Shown here in pieces: positions 56,301 to 58,565 of a stretch of 64,000 bases of DNA. How positions within the stretch are numbered: position 1 is the stretch's first letter; every line of letters begins with the position of its first letter. The position numbers and the translations under genes are program-made. The notes under the pieces were generated by a model, which searched no databases, was not told the DNA's origin, and saw only the letters and a list, made by a program, of their open reading frames with translations. This DNA is from Dermatemys mawii (Eukaryota; Chordata; Testudines; Dermatemydidae). Where the stretch lies: contig ML677333.1 in NCBI GenBank assembly GCA_007922305.1, forward strand, positions 12,318,502 to 12,382,501, read 5' to 3'.

Positions 56301-57974
56301 TTTGAGTTTATATTTTTTTCCAAACATCTTTTTATTTATCAGGAGCTGACAGTATCATATTAATAAATAGGTAGATTTGACTAACTCTAACTCTGTTTAT
56401 AATTACTTTTACTTTTTCTACATGCATCTTCTGAAAATATATACAAGTCAGTGATGTCCTAAGGGGATTGATGCTTTGTTCTCAACAGACACCAGGTCTC
56501 CAAATCTCAACTGTTTAATATATTTGGAGTTCAGGCTCCTCTCTGATAGAGAGAATAAAAATGTCTATGGAGTTGCTGCAGTTCTCAAAATACAAATACC
56601 GGTCACACTCATAAGACACTGGACAGCTGATTTCATTAGGAGGAAATCCAGAGATGATCTCACCTTTCATCAGTAAACACTTACCCATTCACCCCAGGAA
56701 ATGTAAAAGCAAAACCTTCAGAATGTAAATATTTTTAACCATAAAAGATATGGTTATTTTTTAAAAAATATAAAAACCTGATCTTAATTTGTCTGAAATA
56801 TAAAAAATAAACCAATGTGTTTACCAGCAAAAGAAAAAAACAGAAGCTTTTAACCTAACTTCCATATAATCTCTTCAATAAAGAGGATTCCCACTCATAT
56901 CATAAAATGGACTAGATCAGAGGAACAAACTGAAATAAACAAACTGATTTCCAGAGCATTTCTGGCTAGATAAGCAACAGCCGCAAAATGGTAACGCCCA
57001 CTTTCACCACCTTACAACAGATGGATCTAAAAGATTTGGCTTGTCCTAGCTATGAAGCTAACTGATTCCAGAAGAAAAACATTTTCTGGACTTTAAGCTA
57101 TTTGTCAACTCTTCATCAATTACTTTGAAAAAATGCTAGTAATGAAAAAGCCTTCAAAGAACCATTAACTTCATTTTATCAGCTATGACATTATTATACC
57201 AGTTACTTGATTTAGTTAGCCCAGACATCTGCATTTTATTCATTTTGTGCTATGTTTCCATTTACACACACACACACACACACCCCACAATAAGAATATT
57301 TAATAACCCAAAGGGTTTCTCTTCTCCAAGTTACCTGTTTGTTGAGTCCCAACCAGAGCATTTGGGTTTGGTGCTGGAACAAGCTCACTTGTGGTGGTTA
57401 GCGTGGGGCCCGAACTCTCTGGAGGTTGGAACAAAGTGCTTGAACAAGGACGGGATGAAGCCTGTCGGCCTCTGAACTCTGAGAAAACAAGACCCTTCCA
57501 CTGAGAAGCAATACAAGAGCTTTATCTTTGCAAATTTAAATGGAGAATTTAAAACATGAACTAATTTGATTAAGTTATTATATTTGGAAAGCGGGCACTA
57601 ATGGTTTGTCAAACATGCCATCCCTTTATTAGTCAATTGCTTTCTACAGCTGTTCTTTTAGTAATCACCTAGTTTTAAAGACTCCTTCATTTATCTGCCT
57701 ATCTCAGGTTTTTCTCAGACGCCAATCTCGGTGCTATCTAAGCTCTGCAGACAAGACCCAGAGCTCCAATAAGACAGCTTCATTATCTCACCTGCCCCTT
57801 TCCAGCAGATTACAGATCCTTTGGTAAGAGCTCCTTGTGCATTCCTGACCAGATAATACTTTAAGTGTTTCTGTTTCTTGGGCTGAGTGGTCAGTTTAAG
57901 ATTGATGTGATTGGAAAATTCAGTAAAGTAGCAGAAGCCCTTCTTGCCACAGCCAACACAATTGCCAGAGAAAC
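2944..57974 (-). CDS. GREB1: GREB1 gene, 29 coding exons, 5' part outside the window
   Basis: GREB1 is an estrogen-induced nuclear cofactor of estrogen receptor alpha; glycosyltransferase (O-GlcNAc) activity has been reported for it (established knowledge). Computational work describes a circularly permuted SF2-helicase-like region followed by a TET/JBP-associated glycosyltransferase-like region. I read 29 exons, all AG/GT bounded. Their lengths sum to 5381 nt with a consistent phase at every junction, giving about 1793 residues to the stop. Human GREB1 is about 1949 residues, so about 156 N-terminal residues are missing upstream. Visible landmarks are [15 protein letters not shown] near residue 20, a Ser-rich stretch near 1040, a Walker-A-like GPPQIGKT near 1190, and the C-terminus FFLTGRHI. 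The gene appears intact. GREB1L is unlikely because central exons (e.g. [18 protein letters not shown]) follow GREB1. Residue numbers in the exon entries count from the first codon seen here. Confidence 0.94.
3225..3440 (+). repeat. MIR-like SINE
   Basis: It contains 'gttcaattcctttgtctgtc', 'gtgagctcaggcaacttact', 'ccccatctttaagatggcaa' and 'gttgtgaggataaatacatt' in MIR order on the plus strand, antisense to GREB1. It lies in the last coding-exon intron (3108-5376). Confidence 0.75.
3484..3772. mobile_element. Harbinger-like MITE of the 'GTCGAC' family
   Basis: It starts ggtcttcactgctaggagat and ends ttaccccgtagtgagg, with repeated gtcgac motifs and the internal block 'actggagtagcgtaatttag'. 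It is related in layout and motifs to the copy at 61752-62048. Its ends are too diverged to call a target duplication. Confidence 0.6.
3838..3950. repeat. amniote palindromic repeat (cttaagcatgtgcttaa family)
   Basis: It carries ttcagcaaagcacctaaatc and the self-complementary core acttaagcatgtgcttaa. The same core occurs at 59262-59400. The family is short, hairpin-forming and dispersed. Confidence 0.6.
4547..4773. mobile_element. MITE with GGCCTTrTC termini
   Basis: The left end is GGCCTTGTCCATGCTG; the right end reversed is GGCCTTATCTACTCTG. The flanks are taa and tac, an imperfect 3-bp duplication, so a Harbinger-type element is likely. Confidence 0.55.
4832..4879 (+). repeat. fragment of a turtle Penelope-associated repeat
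   Basis: Gataggtttcagagtagcag and gttagtctgtatccgcaaaa are the head of a repeat very common in turtles, as I recall. Only 48 bp remain. The rest of 4880-5376 shows no recognisable element. Confidence 0.55.
5377..5515 (-). CDS. GREB1: GREB1 exon w28
   Basis: Residues about 1694-1739. The acceptor chosen is ctccaatcag before ATTGCAGTTT, which reads [18 protein letters not shown] in phase 0 as in human. A later AG (attgcag, 7 nt on) would break the frame. It continues [23 protein letters not shown]. The donor is CTGAAAG|gtgagc. Confidence 0.96.
5516..6189 (-). other. GREB1: intron w27-w28
   Basis: It is 674 bp. Apart from an interrupted (AC)n tract at 5794-5820, I see nothing beyond ordinary intron sequence. 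Confidence 0.9.
5794..5820. repeat. (AC)n microsatellite, interrupted
   Basis: It has two AC runs separated by a single extra C. It lies in the intron between w27 and w28. Confidence 0.9.
6190..6390 (-). CDS. GREB1: GREB1 exon w27
   Basis: Residues about 1627-1693. The acceptor is tccatgcag before GTTTCTGAAA and the donor is CCACAG|gtactg. It encodes [60 protein letters not shown] and GPQ. The exon is 201 bp, phase 0 at both ends. The flanking open frame beyond both ends is intron read-through. Confidence 0.97.
6391..6940 (-). other. GREB1: intron w26-w27
   Basis: It is 550 bp. No repeat or RNA feature was recognised in it. Confidence 0.9.
6941..7076 (-). CDS. GREB1: GREB1 exon w26
   Basis: Residues about 1581-1626. 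The acceptor is ctcctcctag before GTTTATGTGC and the donor is TCTAAG|gtaaaa. It encodes [40 protein letters not shown] and HIKSK. Entry with 1 nt completes the split Arg codon (AG|G). Confidence 0.97.
7077..8165 (-). other. GREB1: intron w25-w26, part before the CR1
   Basis: It contains a short inverted pair at about 7441-7492 (gggccaaattcatcc / ggatttggccc), a member of the dispersed palindromic class. Nothing else is recognised. The same intron continues to 9966 and includes the CR1 at 8166-9077. Confidence 0.7.
8166..9077 (+). mobile_element. CR1 LINE 3' fragment
   Basis: It lies on the plus strand, antisense to GREB1. An open stretch at 8514-9017 encodes the C-terminal CR1 reverse-transcriptase tail ([53 protein letters not shown]). 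The 3' UTR follows and ends with atttgattctatgattatt, the octamer-repeat tail typical of CR1. It is 5'-truncated, as CR1 copies usually are. The region upstream of 8514 carries stops. Confidence 0.93.
9795..9866 (-). repeat. possible tRNA-derived SINE remnant
   Basis: 'Ctggatttgaaccagcaact' resembles an antisense tRNA B box. The fragment is short. The stretch 9078-9794 shows no clear element. Confidence 0.35.
9967..10185 (-). CDS. GREB1: GREB1 exon w25
   Basis: Residues about 1508-1581. The acceptor is cccactctag before TGAATATACA and the donor is CAGAACAG|gtgagt. It encodes [40 protein letters not shown], then [20 protein letters not shown]. The first residues are the least conserved against human. 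Confidence 0.96.
11211..12284 (-). mobile_element. hAT fold-back element with ~400-bp inverted arms
   Basis: The termini are CAGGACTGTC (left) and TAGGGCTGTC (right end reversed), flanked by ttaagtag and gtaagtag, a 7/8-matching 8-bp target duplication. The two arms (about 11211-11610 and 11870-12284) are inverted copies of each other; for example 'tacaaatatttgcactgtaa' reversed from the right matches the left. The centre holds a remnant of a hAT transposase C-terminal dimerisation domain. It lies in the GREB1 intron w24-w25. Confidence 0.88.
11640..11860 (-). pseudogene. hAT transposase C-terminal (hATC) domain remnant
   Basis: The minus strand reads [20 protein letters not shown] followed by [10 protein letters not shown], matching the hATC pattern (LxWWxxx...LAxxxLxIPATSxxSER). 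Upstream is an acidic [14 protein letters not shown]. The N-terminal zinc finger and catalytic core are absent, so it cannot be an active transposase. Confidence 0.8.
13104..13278 (-). CDS. GREB1: GREB1 exon w24 (candidate DxD-like motif)
   Basis: Residues about 1449-1508. The acceptor is ttgttgtcag before GTGCTGCGCA and the donor is AAAGAG|gtaaaa. It encodes [40 protein letters not shown] and [12 protein letters not shown]. The [10 protein letters not shown] segment sits where a GT-A glycosyltransferase would have its DxD-type metal/sugar-nucleotide motif; assigning that role is my inference. Confidence 0.97.
13279..14242 (-). other. GREB1: intron w23-w24
   Basis: No repeat family was recognised. 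There is a small imperfect palindrome at about 14100-14130 (agtatagcactatacagcac). Confidence 0.7.
14243..14447 (-). CDS. GREB1: GREB1 exon w23
   Basis: Residues about 1382-1449. The acceptor is actttacag before ACTCAGGATT and the donor is GGAGTAG|gtacgt. It encodes [40 protein letters not shown] and [20 protein letters not shown]. The beginning of the C-terminal glycosyltransferase-like region probably falls here, from family knowledge. Confidence 0.97.
14515..14602. repeat. amniote palindromic repeat (…tgacttc…atggagc family)
   Basis: Ggccagatcctcaggtggtg at the left is inverted as ccagatgagaaactggcc at the right, with 'ccactgacttcgatggagct' in the centre. Similar units are listed at 23876, 44690, 48785, 56060 and elsewhere. 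Confidence 0.6.
14915..15095 (-). repeat. MIR-like SINE fragment
   Basis: Antisense MIR-type core: 'ttacagatggaaaaacacag', 'agaaattaagtgattttcca', 'ttcagaggcaggga'. It is diverged. Confidence 0.6.
16321..16635. repeat. 45-bp minisatellite, 7 copies
   Basis: The unit is gcaatggggtccagctctag + cccacggggc + aatggagtcc + ctgta, repeated seven times in register (starts 16321, 16366, 16411, 16456, 16501, 16546, 16591). Variants show agtccctgta in early copies and gggtgctgta in later ones. As 45 is divisible by three, both strands stay open through the array (plus 16324-16710, minus 16245-16622) with a 15-residue period; I do not call either a gene. Confidence 0.95.
16707..16778. repeat. perfect 19-bp inverted repeat
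   Basis: Gtaaaagtcagggacaggt at 16707-16725 is exactly complementary to 16760-16778 around a 34-nt loop. It is probably the terminus or internal fold of the surrounding repeat. Confidence 0.85.
17046..17207 (-). CDS. GREB1: GREB1 exon w22
   Basis: Residues about 1328-1381. The acceptor is cccccttcag before CTTTATGAGT and the donor is GATAAG|gtagat. It encodes [40 protein letters not shown] and [14 protein letters not shown]. The exon is 162 bp, phase 0 at both ends. Confidence 0.97.
17208..18203 (-). other. GREB1: intron w21-w22
   Basis: It has only a weak palindromic-family fragment at about 17980-18040 (ccattgacttcactggtgct). Confidence 0.7.
18204..18346 (-). CDS. GREB1: GREB1 exon w21
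   Basis: Residues about 1279-1327. The acceptor is tttatttacag before AGAGATCAAT and the donor is AGGTATCAG|gtaagt. It encodes [20 protein letters not shown], then [20 protein letters not shown] and GFNPRYQ. The [10 protein letters not shown] pair of cysteines is a possible half zinc site (inference). Confidence 0.96.
18516..19178. mobile_element. probable solo LTR
   Basis: It is 663 bp, starting TGTGACAAAG and ending CCCCATCACA, with the short terminal inversion TGTGA...TCACA typical of LTRs. The body is Cys/Pro-codon-like, C-rich sequence I recall as a turtle LTR. A clear target duplication is not visible and no internal retroviral region is present. Confidence 0.5.
19490..19580 (+). repeat. 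MIR-like SINE fragment
   Basis: 'Tagtcttgtggttaatgcta' then 'gtgagacactgggcaagtca' match MIR order (tRNA head, core). Confidence 0.55.
19590..19870. repeat. ancient repeat with 'cacctaa/ttaggt' palindromes
   Basis: Repeated short inverted motifs (gaggcacctaaaatc; gcccacttaggtacttttgt; caatgggagtccggtgccta). Related sequences occur at 53510-53610 and 54185-54265. The family is not identified. Confidence 0.45.
20745..20903 (-). CDS. GREB1: GREB1 exon w20
   Basis: Residues about 1226-1279. The acceptor is actattattatag before AACTCCAAGA and the donor is AGTGATG|gttaga. It encodes [20 protein letters not shown], then [20 protein letters not shown]. The [17 protein letters not shown] block is almost invariant in the family (recalled). 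Confidence 0.95.
20904..22336 (-). other. GREB1: intron w19-w20
   Basis: It is AT-rich with a weak palindromic fragment (ccactgacttcaataccctt near 21320). I see no LINE, SINE or RNA gene in it. Confidence 0.7.
22337..22439 (-). CDS. GREB1: GREB1 exon w19 (completes Walker A)
   Basis: Residues about 1193-1226. The acceptor is tgttacag before ATAGGAAAAA and the donor is AATATTA|gtaagt. It encodes [20 protein letters not shown] then [14 protein letters not shown]. Joined to w18 it gives GPPQIGKT, fitting GxxxxGKT. The acidic DVYDEEE could stand where a Walker B would be, but this is inference. Confidence 0.96.
22440..25493 (-). other. GREB1: intron w18-w19, distal part
   Basis: This is part of the 7.4-kb intron, the longest between visible exons. 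Two palindromic-family units were seen (23525-23590 and 23876-23950). Otherwise it is unremarkable AT-rich sequence. Confidence 0.7.
23876..23950. repeat. amniote palindromic repeat
   Basis: 'Aactgatccaaagcccattg' at the left is mirrored by 'gttttagatcaggaccct' at the right around gaattcaatgg / attgacttcag. It would fold into one hairpin. Confidence 0.65.
25494..25795. mobile_element. Charlie-like hAT MITE
   Basis: The left end is CAGTGATTCTCAAATTGTGG; the right end reversed is CAGGATTCTCAAAACACTTT. The flanks gaccacag and tatcacag match at 6 of 8 positions, fitting a decayed hAT target duplication. It is 302 bp with no coding capacity. Confidence 0.8.
25946..25963 (+). repeat. A18 tract
   Basis: Uninterrupted 18 A. 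No retrocopy body with a second hallmark (target duplication) was found immediately upstream. Confidence 0.9.
25964..27537 (-). other. GREB1: intron w18-w19, middle part
   Basis: A fragment at about 27160-27250 (ggcctcagtggagatcggag, gctaggggctgtacatat) resembles an ancient dispersed repeat also seen at 59522-59615. Nothing else was recognised. Confidence 0.6.
27538..27620. repeat. direct repeat, copy A
   Basis: An 83-bp segment matching 29001-29083 at 77 of 83 positions, same orientation. Sequence outside the 83 bp does not match, so it is probably a dispersed-repeat piece or a short duplicative insertion. Confidence 0.85.
27621..29000 (-). other. GREB1: intron sequence between the 83-bp direct repeats
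   Basis: It contains one palindromic-family fragment at about 28125-28165 (gggcctgatccaactctcat). Open frames at 28388-28657 and 28596-29003 have no recognisable domain, and I treat them as chance. Confidence 0.6.
29001..29083. repeat. direct repeat, copy B
   Basis: Partner of 27538-27620. The best preserved half is ttacaaaaactggaaatcta to gccttagtttggattt. Confidence 0.85.
29861..30474 (-). CDS. GREB1: GREB1 exon w18 (large Ser-rich exon ending in Walker A)
   Basis: Residues about 987-1192; 614 nt, the largest exon. The acceptor is ttgtttttag before GTGCAGCGTT and the donor is CCTCAG|gtgtgt. The first half is a low-complexity linker with Ser runs near residue 1050. The second half is strongly conserved: [51 protein letters not shown] and [13 protein letters not shown]. 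The last residues are the first half of a Walker-A motif completed by the next exon. Confidence 0.97.
30475..32135 (-). other. GREB1: intron w17-w18, part before the MITE
   Basis: It contains a palindromic-family unit at about 30617-30770 (ggaaactaatgggagtattt; ctcccattgatttcagcact). Nothing else was recognised. Confidence 0.65.
32136..32996. mobile_element. large MITE with 'TTCTGGGGrAnTCTGCACCA' termini
   Basis: The left end is TTCCTGGGGGAATTCTGCACC; the right end reversed is TTCTGGGGAAGTCTGCACC. The reverse-complement relation continues inward (cagaatt / gcagaattctgtagaatttt). At about 861 bp it includes a GC-rich middle. Flanks aaacttttatt and aaaactttaa may be a decayed target duplication. 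No transposase ORF is seen. Confidence 0.7.
32997..33620 (-). other. GREB1: intron w17-w18, part after the MITE
   Basis: A palindromic-family unit lies at about 33208-33300 (ggtcctcggctggtgtgaat). No other feature was seen. Confidence 0.65.
33621..33710 (-). CDS. GREB1: GREB1 exon w17 (basic/Ser linker)
   Basis: Residues about 957-987. The acceptor is tgaaacag before GCTCCACTTC and the donor is GCTTCAA|gtaaga. It encodes [20 protein letters not shown] followed by SSSLSSKA. The KRERSRS cluster resembles a nuclear localisation or RS-type phosphorylation segment (inference). It is the smallest exon in the window (90 bp), a multiple of three, so skipping it would keep the frame. Confidence 0.94.
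34215..34400 (+). repeat. MIR-like SINE
   Basis: 'Gtgaccttgaataatcactt', 'cctctctgtgcttcagttcc' and 'tccatctgtaaaatgggtaa' are in MIR order, in intron w16-w17. Confidence 0.8.
34676..34875 (-). CDS. GREB1: GREB1 exon w16
   Basis: Residues about 891-957. The acceptor is tctttccag before ATCATTGAGA and the donor is ACAGAAG|gtaaat. It encodes [40 protein letters not shown] and an acidic tail [18 protein letters not shown]. The tail starts the charged, probably disordered central linker. Confidence 0.95.
35055..35310 (+). repeat. MIR-like SINE, interrupted
   Basis: The head is 'ctaatcctggctctgacact' and the distal piece 'gtgtcttggtttcctcatct', split by about 100 bp of unrelated sequence. It lies in intron w15-w16. 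Confidence 0.65.
35578..35693 (-). CDS. GREB1: GREB1 exon w15
   Basis: Residues about 852-891. The acceptor is atgacag before ATATGGCAGA and the donor is TTGCCAAG|gtagga. It encodes [38 protein letters not shown]. No Met-initiated ORF of length covers it. The phase is 0 on entry and leaves 2 nt, matching w16. Confidence 0.93.
35694..37126 (-). other. GREB1: intron w14-w15
   Basis: It holds the CR1 3' tail at 36505-36590. The rest is unrecognised. Confidence 0.7.
36505..36590 (+). mobile_element. CR1 LINE 3' tail
   Basis: 'Agtggtcccttctagcctta' followed by 'aaatctatgactctattatt' is the CR1 3' end. It is extremely 5'-truncated. Confidence 0.8.
37127..37466 (-). CDS. GREB1: GREB1 exon w14
   Basis: Residues about 739-852. 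The acceptor is ttatttcag before ATTTCCCAGA, giving [21 protein letters not shown] second in-frame acceptor 9 nt downstream (tttcccag|ATTACAC) would drop FPR. It continues with [55 protein letters not shown] and QLK. The donor is CTAAAG|gtaact. Confidence 0.95.
37467..38599 (-). other. GREB1: intron w13-w14, first part
   Basis: It is AT-rich; no repeat or RNA feature was recognised. Confidence 0.7.
38600..38875 (-). repeat. MIR/CORE-type SINE, antisense
   Basis: 'Gaggtagcgtgatttgcctt', 'gaacccaggtctcctgactt' and 'cccacccactagaccctgct' form the antisense tRNA-derived SINE core and head. Confidence 0.75.
38906..39042 (-). CDS. GREB1: GREB1 exon w13
   Basis: Residues about 693-739. The acceptor is ttatttacttaag before GGAATAGATC and the donor is GGAAAAAG|gtatag. 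It encodes [40 protein letters not shown] and ALGKR. It is nearly identical to human GREB1 as I recall it. Confidence 0.95.
39149..39182. repeat. (AC)n(AT)n microsatellite
   Basis: It has eleven AC units followed directly by six AT units, in intron w12-w13. The rest of 39183-40229 shows no recognisable element. Confidence 0.93.
40230..40313. mobile_element. small palindromic MITE related to GTGACCAGATGTCC ends
   Basis: The left arm is gttaccagatgtcc; the right arm reversed is gtgaccagatgtcc. The termini resemble those of the hAT MITEs at 805 and 62447, but the interior differs. No target duplication was found. Confidence 0.55.
40571..40812 (+). repeat. polypurine tract (polypyrimidine on the gene's strand)
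   Basis: There are about 240 bp of G/A-dominated plus-strand sequence such as 'gagaaatggaaagaaggtaa' and 'gaggaagaagagagagagga'. It starts about 110 bp downstream of the w12 donor. Three overlapping Ser/Phe/Pro-rich minus-strand frames here are composition artefacts. Confidence 0.85.
40925..41117 (-). CDS. GREB1: GREB1 exon w12
   Basis: Residues about 629-693. The acceptor is tttttgcag before CGCTGTTCAC and the donor is AGCAAT|gtaaga. It encodes [40 protein letters not shown] and [11 protein letters not shown]. Open frames on the opposite strand here are shadows of this exon. The 40571-40812 polypurine tract follows the donor directly. Confidence 0.95.
41490..42680 (-). mobile_element. CR1 LINE reverse-transcriptase fragment
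   Basis: It lies on the minus strand, the same strand as GREB1. From high to low coordinate it encodes [55 protein letters not shown] and the mutated active-site area LSDDTKLGG. The CR1 tail (ERLKKL-like, ending near 41490) follows. Stops and indels break it. The 3' untranslated tail is missing. It lies in intron w11-w12. Confidence 0.92.
42700..43070. repeat. possible decayed interspersed repeat
   Basis: 'Aactgaatttcagttttgtg', 'aaaaatttcaatgttttgga' and the later 'cattttgattttgacaaaat' give an inverted flavour to the block. The family is not identified. The rest, to 43510, is unrecognised. Confidence 0.35.
43511..43691 (-). CDS. GREB1: GREB1 exon w11
   Basis: Residues about 568-629. The acceptor is tttctttag before GTGTTTTATT and the donor is CTTGTGAG|gtaaga. 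It encodes [40 protein letters not shown] and [13 protein letters not shown]. The His/Asp-rich IHDHAHWDL is a striking conserved patch. The intron to w10 is only 95 bp. Confidence 0.95.
43787..43984 (-). CDS. GREB1: GREB1 exon w10
   Basis: Residues about 502-568. The acceptor is ctttccag before GTTATACTAT and the donor is CATTCAG|gtgctc. It encodes [40 protein letters not shown] and [18 protein letters not shown]. This stretch separates GREB1 from GREB1L, whose equivalent region differs more (from memory). Confidence 0.95.
44454..44579 (-). CDS. GREB1: GREB1 exon w9
   Basis: Residues about 460-502. The acceptor used is aatgtggtag before ATGGTGACAT, joining CCA G + AT GGT to read [19 protein letters not shown], then a Ser-rich stretch and ITGAAVCT. 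A second AG 33 nt upstream (ccatag) is also in frame and open; the preferred site fits family length and has the better pyrimidine tract. The donor is TGCACAA|gtaagc. Confidence 0.92.
44690..44795. repeat. amniote palindromic repeat
   Basis: 'Ctggtgtaaatcaggactaa' at the left pairs with 'gaagtcaatgaaattacacc' at the right. It belongs to the same dispersed class as 14515-14602. It lies in intron w8-w9. Confidence 0.65.
45040..45180 (-). repeat. MIR-like SINE fragment
   Basis: 'Tttacagatggggaaactga', 'gaaatgacttgcccaagttt' and 'atagaacccaggtcttaaaa' form a clear antisense MIR core. Confidence 0.85.
45290..45497 (+). mobile_element. LINE 3' tail with CCHH-like knuckle and (ATC)n end
   Basis: The plus strand reads [21 protein letters not shown] then 'catcatcatcatcatg'. 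The C-x2-C-x3-C...SRIG-x2-SH-x3-H pattern is found at the C-terminus of some vertebrate LINE proteins, and trinucleotide tails suit RTE-type LINEs. It is a short fragment; the clade is uncertain. Confidence 0.5.
46126..46590. mobile_element. possible MITE, AT-rich
   Basis: The left end is TAGAGCTAGGTGAAAATAT; the right end reversed is AGAGCTGAGTGAATGAGGGA, a weak inverted match. No target duplication was detected. It is homopolymer-rich. The sequence 45498-46125 before it is unrecognised. Confidence 0.4.
47034..47340. mobile_element. hAT MITE with perfect 8-bp target duplication
   Basis: It starts CAGGAGTAGGCAACCTATGG; the right end reversed is CAGGGGTCGGCAACCTTTCA. The flanking octamers are both atataccc (47026-47033 and 47341-47348). 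It is 307 bp and non-coding, only about 90 bp downstream (plus-coordinate left) of exon w8. Confidence 0.92.
47440..47568 (-). CDS. GREB1: GREB1 exon w8
   Basis: Residues about 417-460. The acceptor is gtcttttag before GGAAGTACCA and the donor is TGTCCAG|gtacat. It encodes [20 protein letters not shown], then [20 protein letters not shown]. The splice phase (ACA G + GG AAG) makes the Gly that opens GKYQAR, as in human GREB1. Confidence 0.93.
47569..48336 (-). other. GREB1: intron w7-w8
   Basis: No repeat was recognised; an open frame at 47753-48025 on plus lacks any domain. Confidence 0.75.
48337..48687 (-). CDS. GREB1: GREB1 exon w7
   Basis: Residues about 300-417. The acceptor is tttctttag before CTCCAGACCA and the donor is GTAACAG|gtgaga. 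It encodes [56 protein letters not shown] and [11 protein letters not shown]. The pattern of hydrophobic strands and helices suggests a Rossmann-like fold (inference). It is the second or third largest exon here. Confidence 0.95.
48688..49376 (-). other. GREB1: intron w6-w7
   Basis: It contains a palindromic-family unit at 48785-48885 (ttttactctggttttaaaca ... ctggtttacagcagaatcag). Nothing else was found. Confidence 0.7.
49377..49562 (-). CDS. GREB1: GREB1 exon w6
   Basis: Residues about 238-300. The acceptor is atattacag before GTCATGGGAA and the donor is CAGCTAG|gtgagt. It encodes [20 protein letters not shown], a short [14 protein letters not shown] stretch, then [16 protein letters not shown], which looks like an amphipathic helix. 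It is absent from Met-initiated ORF lists; the reading comes from frame, splice sites and family similarity. Confidence 0.93.
50076..51310 (-). mobile_element. Penelope-like element, 3' part with GIY-YIG endonuclease remnant
   Basis: It lies on the minus strand. The 51310-50997 portion encodes [20 protein letters not shown] and [20 protein letters not shown], the post-RT region. 51069-50737 encodes [19 protein letters not shown] and [18 protein letters not shown], the linker and CxxC motif. 50819-50583 encodes [20 protein letters not shown] and GQSLRKRI...[12 protein letters not shown], a GIY-YIG domain with variant residues (Y-A-I and Y-I-S). The 3' tail includes 'gcacttgtggcaccttagag'. Frameshifts separate the pieces. 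It lies in intron w5-w6. Confidence 0.88.
50193..50313. repeat. compound microsatellite (AAAT)n, (AC)14, (AG)32
   Basis: (AAAT)-type units lie at about 50193-50212, AC from about 50221 to 50248 and AG from 50249 to 50313. It sits inside the 3' region of the Penelope-like element, presumably grown from its tail. Confidence 0.95.
51484..51610 (+). repeat. tRNA-derived SINE fragment
   Basis: 'Ggtagctcaagtggtagaag' resembles an A box and 'cttaggttccatccttattc' a degenerate B box. Confidence 0.5.
51679..51900. mobile_element. MITE with TTA|GGGCTTGTCTATAC start
   Basis: The left end follows TTA and matches the GGsTTGTCTACAC consensus of neighbouring MITEs. The right edge near gcgtcttag is uncertain. 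Confidence 0.45.
51940..52197. mobile_element. MITE with GG(C/G)TAyATCTACrC termini
   Basis: The left end is GGCTATATCTACGC; the right end reversed is GGGTACATCTACAC. The flanks are TAA and TAG. Harbinger-type by termini and 3-bp flanks. The remaining intron to 52837 is unrecognised. Confidence 0.65.
52838..52975 (-). CDS. GREB1: GREB1 exon w5
   Basis: Residues about 192-238. The acceptor is attcttag before ATGTCGGAGG and the donor is TTTAAAG|gtaaaa. It encodes [19 protein letters not shown], then the conserved [19 protein letters not shown]. The end of the linker and the beginning of the conserved core meet in this exon. Confidence 0.93.
52976..53649 (-). other. GREB1: intron w4-w5
   Basis: A 'cacctaggtgg' type ancient fragment lies at about 53510-53610. 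No other feature was seen. Confidence 0.65.
53650..53772 (-). CDS. GREB1: GREB1 exon w4
   Basis: Residues about 151-192. The acceptor is tatccag before GCACTTTAAC and the donor is AAAAATG|gtaagt. It encodes [20 protein letters not shown]. The PPKKRHKGW motif is shared by GREB1 and GREB1L and is a basic cluster that could act as a nuclear localisation signal (inference). The tail is [14 protein letters not shown]. Confidence 0.92.
53773..55790 (-). other. GREB1: intron w3-w4
   Basis: It is 2.0 kb with a weak ancient fragment at 54185-54265. Open frames at 54502-54738 and 54878-55132 show no domain. Confidence 0.65.
55791..55916 (-). CDS. GREB1: GREB1 exon w3
   Basis: Residues about 109-151. 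The acceptor is tggcag before GCACAATATC and the donor is GTCTTAG|gtacct. It encodes a low-conservation linker containing [19 protein letters not shown] and ending RPSVLG. The NGKDSPK core is shared with human GREB1 as I recall it. No shorter ORF marks this exon, because its frame has no Met; I found it by reading splice sites and phase. Confidence 0.9.
55917..57334 (-). other. GREB1: intron w2-w3
   Basis: It has a palindromic-family unit at 56060-56150 ('gaactccactgacttcactg') and (CA)n at 57264-57284. The rest is unrecognised. Confidence 0.7.
57335..57478 (-). CDS. GREB1: GREB1 exon w2
   Basis: Residues about 61-109. The acceptor is ttctcag before AGTTCAGAGG and the donor is CAAACAG|gtaact. 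It encodes [17 protein letters not shown] followed by a Ser/Thr/Pro-rich, probably disordered linker ending VGTQQT. The phase matches w1 (GCA G + AG TTC). Only 313 bp of intron separates it from w1. Confidence 0.93.
57792..57974 (-). CDS. GREB1: GREB1 exon w1 (most N-terminal exon in window)
   Basis: Residues about 1-61 of the visible part. The acceptor is tatcag before GTTTCTCTGG and the donor is GGGGCAG|gtgaga. It encodes a Cys-rich start ([16 protein letters not shown]) and the highly conserved block [20 protein letters not shown], then [12 protein letters not shown]. It enters with 2 nt of a split Gly codon, so at least one coding exon lies upstream, beyond position 64000. The paired CxxC-like cysteines could bind metal (inference). 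Confidence 0.95.
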
Positions 57975-58281
57975 CTGATAAAATAAACAGTACAAAAGAT
58001 CTGGTAAGATAGGTGACAGTAACATATAGACACATCACTTCCCTTGGGATTGTGAGCATTTGTGGTAAAGAATTCATCTGAATCAAACATTTTCTTACTA
58101 CAAAAATTACGTCAAACCCTCCAAATTGCACTTAGCCATCAGTTTCCTAAATTAAGCTTCACAGTTAGTAAATACATATCTTGTTTTCATTGTCTGAGGT
58201 TATATTTTTCATTTCAGACCACTTGCAAAAAATTCCTGATACCTTCTTACCCAGGTCATAGGAATGGAAACAGGCTTTTTA

Positions 58282-58562
58282 GGCTTGGTCCACACTACAC
58301 AGCATTTAGCAACACAGCTGTGTTGCTAAAAGTCAGGCAGTGTAAACACTATTTGTCAGCACTTTTACAGACAAAATACTTCCACCCACTATGAGTGGAG
58401 TTTGCGCTGTCAACAGGAGAGCACTCCTGCTGACAAGGAGCCGTTTACACTACAACTTACTGCAGCAAAACTTTTGTCTTTCAGGGGAGGAGGGGCTTTT
58501 TTAAGCACCTGTTAATGACAAAAGTTTTGGCAATGTACAATTGGCAGTGTGTAGACAAAGCC
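58282..58562. mobile_element. Harbinger-type MITE A
   Basis: The left end is GGCTTGGTCCACACTACACAG; the right end reversed is GGCTTTGTCTACACACTGCC. TTA flanks both sides (58279-58281 and 58563-58565), as expected for PIF/Harbinger. It is 281 bp, non-coding. Confidence 0.82.
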
Positions 58563-58565
58563 TTA

